Below, one piece after another: positions 60,639 to 64,000 of a DNA stretch of 64,000 nt. The stretch covers positions 1,910,001-1,974,000 of the forward strand of contig NC_016584.1 of assembly GCF_000235605.1 (NCBI RefSeq), in the 5' to 3' direction. Position 1 is the first letter of the stretch. Each line of letters opens with the position of its first letter. Source of the DNA: Desulfosporosinus orientis DSM 765. Lineage in GTDB: Bacteria > Bacillota > Desulfitobacteriia > Desulfitobacteriales > Desulfitobacteriaceae. A program made the translations under genes and the position numbers. The notes below the pieces were generated by a model. The model ran no database searches. It saw only the letters and a program-made list of their open reading frames with translations, and had not been told where the DNA came from.

Positions 60639-60821
60639 TTACGACTTAATCTCTAAACCATGTTTCTTTATTTCTGCATCCAGATGCCTGCTGTACTTTT
60701 CAATGAAGCTAAGCATACTGTCAAATTGTTCCTCCGTTACCTGCTCAAATACGGCTTTATCCCGTTCTTGATTAGGAATTGGCTTTGAAGACCTGGGCCT
60801 AACCCGATTCAATAGACACAT
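60639..60821 (-). pseudogene. MarR-like regulator C-terminal remnant
   Basis: About 40 residues from DKAVFEQVTEEQFDSMLSFI to EIKKHGLEIKS resemble the C-terminal dimerisation helix of MarR-type regulators. No winged helix is present. It lies directly upstream of the MFS remnant, a usual pairing for drug-efflux operons. The identification is tentative. Confidence 0.4.
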
Positions 60822-60823
60822 AA

Positions 60824-60871
60824 CCCCGAAAGGTTGACTAAAAAAGTTTTAGTCAACCTTTCGGGGTTTTT
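60824..60871. terminator. Terminator after the CotS/glycosyltransferase gene
   Basis: CCCCGAAAGGTTGACTAAAA (60824-60843) and its exact 20-base complement (60847-60866) enclose AAG. It begins 3 bases past the gene's stop. On the plus strand TTTTTAAT follows, so it could work in both directions. Confidence 0.8.
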
Positions 60872-63518
60872 AATACCTAAACCAGATCGCGAGTTCATTG
60901 TCAGGAATACGAATCATATCTCTAGTAATTTTTACTACTGAAGAACCTTTAAGGATAGAAGGGGCAGGGGACAAATTATCAGCTACATCATTGTTAGGCT
61001 TTTTCTTTGAATCATCGCTTTCAGCTTTATCTAAAACTTTTATTTTAGATTTCTTAGATTTCTTAGATTTCTTAGATTTCTTCTGATTATCTTTTGCTAG
61101 TATTTTGACCTTTTCTTCAGAATTTGTTTCAATTACTTCTTTCCAGATATCTAATACCTCGTCAGCAACTCGATGCCAACTAAATCGTTCCTCTGCCAAT
61201 CGTCTGCCCGCTTGACCCATCTTTTCTCGAAGTTTTGGGTCTTGAATTAGGGTATTCAAGGTTTCCGCAAATTCAACAGCGTCTTCAGGACATTTAACGA
61301 GTAAGCCATTTTGCTCCATTACAACTTCAGGATTACCGCCTCGTGCTGTAGTTACAAAAGGCAACCCCGTTGACATTGCTTCATAATGAACGCGAGCAAG
61401 AGGTTCCTGCCACTGAGAAGGGCATACAAAGATATCTGCAGCCCAGAACCACTGGTGAATTTGTTCAGCTGGAACGTAACCTGTTGTAATTACTGGAAAG
61501 AGTGCTCTTTCCGCCAAGGTACGAACATAGGCTACAAAATCGGTTAATCTATCTTCGCTAAACCAAGTTCCACCAACAATAACAAGGGCAATATTTGGAT
61601 TTGATGGATGGAGTTTGTTCATAGCGTGAAGTAATAGATCGATACCCTTTTTTGGTGTTAAGCGTCCAACAAATAAAATAACGGTTTTAGTTTCTAGTTC
61701 ATGCTCATACCGTAATTTTTGACGAGTTAGTGTGGAGGACTGTGATTGTTTCCAGGGGATTAATTTATCAAGATTTACCCCCGAATAGATAGTGTGAACT
61801 TTCGAAGCGGCTTCAGGATAAAGATTACAAATAGTCTGGCCAACATAATCACTGATTGTAACGATTCGCTCAACTTCTTGTATAGCAATTTGTGCATCCT
61901 GTATTCTAATTTTCTCAGGACCAAACATATCATTGTGCATACTTAAAATGAGGCGCGAATACGGGGCAACTTTACGAATCAGTGGAATGAGCCGAGGTCT
62001 GTTAAATACATGAATAAGATCATAATTTCTATCTTTAAGAAATTCAATAACCTCTTTAGCATAAATTTCAAAAACATGTTCGCCGTTAATTCTTACATAA
62101 TGAACATTATTTCGATCTTCCTCTTGTGGTAAGGACGGGTCAGACGTTCCTAGAATAGTCAAATCCTGATGGGTCCCTAACATTCCTGATATTCCATCGA
62201 TATAGGTTTGGATAGCCCCTCCGCGTACAGGTGGAACGGGTAGTTTTTCTGTACATATCATTAACACTTTTAATTTGTGGTCACTGTTTGGCATATATAA
62301 AGGGCGGGTTATAGCTTTATCGGATTCGTCAAGAGAACTTTCAATATTATTGTCTGATTGCATTAATTCAAGTGTTTCTGGGGCAATCACAGGTTTTAAA
62401 GCATAGTTGCCTGGAGTGTAATTTGCGTTTGAAGCTCTAAGTTCATTTAAGGCATTTTCTTTTGATTCCTCTAGGAGCAAAAGATGTTGATAAATTCTTT
62501 CAAAATCATTACTTAAATATGAAACAGGATCATGGAGAATCTCATTGATTTGCTTATAAAACTCATTGGGGAAGGCCAAATCATTTATTAAAACGTCGAA
62601 GGTCTCACTATCTATTGGATTTGCTTGGTGATAGAAGTCGATCATGGACTGAATCCACTGGGCATCCCATCGCCCCATATCGTCCATTGTGCCAGAGATA
62701 AGCTTCCGAAGATCACGAATGGGTAAATCGTATGCCACACCATCTAAATCAATAACCCAAAGTCCCCCAGGTCCAAGTTGGCCGTTTGACCATCCGTAGT
62801 CTTGATGGACAAGACCCCAATGTGTTTCTCCCAACGAGATCATTTGAGCATAAGAGGATTGTTTCTCTAAGTGAGTTAGGGAATTTAAAGCCTGGGGTTC
62901 AAAACGTTCTATTGCTTCAGCCAGGGATTGACTAGCCTCAATTTCTTTATATGCCTTAGCAATGTGACGAAACCAATCAAACTTCTGGATTATTTTTTTA
63001 TAATATGCGGGCCATCGGTATAACCTTGAAGCTTTTTGTGAACCCAAGGGAGGGATATATCCCTGGCTGTGTTTATGAAATTCTCCAAGACCATAACATA
63101 ATGCGCAAGCGCCTTCGAGATCCTTTTTTGCTGGGGTAAGAGATTCAATCCAGTCGGTTACGATCCATAACTTTCCCCCCTTATTTATAGAGAGGGCACC
63201 TTCCTTCGTGGTTATTAATTCTGGAACTCGTGCGCCTTGTTTTACAATGTAGTCCTGTGCTCCGATTGAAAAGAGACTTCTTATTGGTTTTCGGTGTAAA
63301 AGCTTTAGACTGCGCGGACCTTTATCCGTTGTAATTTTCCATATTGCTCCGCCTTTATCCGGTTTTGTTGTTATCAATTCTTTGTCGAAGACCACCATAT
63401 CGTAATGACTCATAACCTGTTGAGCAATATCATCGATCTCGGGAGGTACATATTCATCTTTTTGAACCTGAGTAGGGTCATCATCACCATCCCACGGTTG
63501 AATCACATATTCATCCAC
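60870..63518 (-). CDS. CotS-like kinase-fold protein fused to GT4 glycosyltransferase
   Basis: The 882-residue protein has an N-terminal CotS/YtaA-type aminoglycoside-phosphotransferase fold at about 20-370 (GLVHQDYGWSNGQLGPGGLW with catalytic HQDYGWSN, then WVIDLDGVAYDLP). A GT4 glycosyltransferase follows at about 405-800 (MICTEKLPVPPVRGGAIQTY, VILFVGRLTPKKGIDLLLHA, VFCPS-like DIFVCPSQWQEPLARVHYEA). The tail has tandem Lys-Ser-Lys repeats (about 815-830). In Bacillus the spore-coat proteins CotS and CotSA are separate neighbours with these two folds. A role in coat polysaccharide synthesis is likely by analogy. GTG start with GGGGGTGG upstream. Confidence 0.85.
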   Translation of the reverse strand: MDEYVIQPWDGDDDPTQVQKDEYVPPEIDDIAQQVMSHYDMVVFDKELITTKPDKGGAIWKITTDKGPRSLKLLHRKPIRSLFSIGAQDYIVKQGARVPELITTKEGALSINKGGKLWIVTDWIESLTPAKKDLEGACALCYGLGEFHKHSQGYIPPLGSQKASRLYRWPAYYKKIIQKFDWFRHIAKAYKEIEASQSLAEAIERFEPQALNSLTHLEKQSSYAQMISLGETHWGLVHQDYGWSNGQLGPGGLWVIDLDGVAYDLPIRDLRKLISGTMDDMGRWDAQWIQSMIDFYHQANPIDSETFDVLINDLAFPNEFYKQINEILHDPVSYLSNDFERIYQHLLLLEESKENALNELRASNANYTPGNYALKPVIAPETLELMQSDNNIESSLDESDKAITRPLYMPNSDHKLKVLMICTEKLPVPPVRGGAIQTYIDGISGMLGTHQDLTILGTSDPSLPQEEDRNNVHYVRINGEHVFEIYAKEVIEFLKDRNYDLIHVFNRPRLIPLIRKVAPYSRLILSMHNDMFGPEKIRIQDAQIAIQEVERIVTISDYVGQTICNLYPEAASKVHTIYSGVNLDKLIPWKQSQSSTLTRQKLRYEHELETKTVILFVGRLTPKKGIDLLLHAMNKLHPSNPNIALVIVGGTWFSEDRLTDFVAYVRTLAERALFPVITTGYVPAEQIHQWFWAADIFVCPSQWQEPLARVHYEAMSTGLPFVTTARGGNPEVVMEQNGLLVKCPEDAVEFAETLNTLIQDPKLREKMGQAGRRLAEERFSWHRVADEVLDIWKEVIETNSEEKVKILAKDNQKKSKKSKKSKKSKIKVLDKAESDDSKKKPNNDVADNLSPAPSILKGSSVVKITRDMIRIPDNELAIWFRY

Positions 63519-63665
63519 AAATCCACCCCCAACACTAATTACATTGCTTTAAAATATTCTGCAACCATAGAAATGGAGTGTAAATTTTTGTGCCAAAATA
63601 TGGAGCAAGACGGCGGTGTTGGAAATAAACTGTATTAATCGACAGAAATGAGAGTAGGTTTGTAG

Positions 63666-64000
63666 ATGATAAAGATATGTGTTGTAGGTGCTGGTTATGT
63701 GGGATTGACAACTTCAGCTGCACTAGCGGAATTTGGAAATGAGGTACAATGTGTTGATATCGAACAATCCAAAATCAATATGCTTAATCAAGGCTTAATC
63801 CCAATCTACGAGCCTGGATTAGGTGAATTAATACAAAAAAATGTTCAGCAGGGTAAACTTCATTTTTCTTTTGATGTAAAAGATAGCATTAAAAATAACT
63901 CGATTATTCTTATTGCCGTAGGCACACCGCCTAAAGAGGATGGCAGCAGTGATCTAAGCTATATTAATAATATAGTTGACACCATTGTTTCAACTATTCA
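63666..64000 (+). CDS. UDP-glucose 6-dehydrogenase family, N-terminal part
   Basis: ATG 63666 opens a frame that reads MIKICVVGAGYVGLTTSAAL onward to the window edge (111 codons). The Rossmann GAGYVG and the downstream IYEPGLGELIQKNVQQGKL and ILIAVGTPPKEDGSSDL are the UDP-glucose/GDP-mannose dehydrogenase signature. It makes UDP-glucuronate or a similar sugar acid. It is divergent from the CotS/GT4 gene, with 147 bases between, and both may serve spore or cell-surface polysaccharide. Confidence 0.9.
   Translation, partial: MIKICVVGAGYVGLTTSAALAEFGNEVQCVDIEQSKINMLNQGLIPIYEPGLGELIQKNVQQGKLHFSFDVKDSIKNNSIILIAVGTPPKEDGSSDLSYINNIVDTIVSTI

Overview
The window looks like a chromosomal segment of an anaerobic, spore-forming Firmicute of the Peptococcaceae type (Desulfitobacterium/Desulfosporosinus-like). 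Evidence: purine-rich Shine-Dalgarno sites before most genes, a spore-coat CotS-type protein, DUF3102, DUF1659 and DUF2922 genes, SdpR/SdpI, and many redox genes. The species assignment is inference. Most of the window is AT-rich. The CRISPR-cas operon and the acyltransferase half of one fused gene are visibly richer in GC.

Layout. 1-2.3 kb: a frameshifted DUF4386-type membrane gene, a decayed IS110 element with its non-coding end, and gene scraps. 2.3-6.0 kb: a DUF169 gene with a complete NitT/TauT-type ABC importer (permease, lipoprotein, ATPase). 6.1-18.7 kb: a complete type I-C CRISPR-Cas system, with array 1 (21 repeats), cas3-cas5c-cas8c-cas7c-cas4-cas1-cas2, then array 2 (33 repeats, the last degenerate). 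Both arrays read rightward and have related leaders. 18.7-21.3 kb: a candidate structured non-coding RNA with its own promoter and terminator, a 55-codon gene, DUF2922 and DUF1659 genes, and a DUF3102 gene. Long palindromes built on AAATTCGGA lie in and beside this group. 21.3-23.0 kb: an intact IS30-family element.

23.0-32.5 kb: a redox cluster with MerR regulator, flavin reductase, SDR, an internally deleted iron alcohol dehydrogenase, LysR regulator and two aldo/keto reductases. It is interrupted by a TetR plus PEP-synthase-like pair flanked by a 150-bp direct duplication. 32.5-38.2 kb, minus strand: thioredoxin, thioredoxin reductase, arylsulfate sulfotransferase, an SLC13-type permease and a Crp/Fnr regulator. 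A 30-bp element is shared by the trxB and permease upstream regions. 38.4-46.8 kb: a small Cys-rich protein, a nitroreductase, an ABC ATPase with an ABC-2 permease fused to an acyltransferase-3 domain, then a MacB-like exporter with its two-component system. 46.9-54.7 kb: thiC and DUF3102 scraps, GNAT, SdpI/SdpR, homocysteine methyltransferase, Nramp transporter, PPOX protein and Rrf2 regulator. 54.9-57.4 kb: a MazG-like gene split cleanly by an IS21-family element. 57.6-64.0 kb: flavin reductase, RidA, DJ-1/PfpI, decayed MarR/MFS genes, an 882-residue CotS kinase-like/glycosyltransferase fusion and the start of a UDP-glucose dehydrogenase gene.

How the parts fit. The CRISPR system has all type I-C genes, and a plausible internal start for Cas11c lies inside cas8c. 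Four mobile-element or rearrangement classes (IS110, IS30, IS21 and a 150-bp duplication) and at least ten gene remnants mark this as an actively rearranging region. Several regulators appear to act beyond their own genes. The SdpR-gene upstream repeat recurs exactly before the ABC ATPase 8 kb away. The sulfotransferase/permease and thioredoxin units share one upstream element. The DUF3102 3' end recurs as scars at three other sites.
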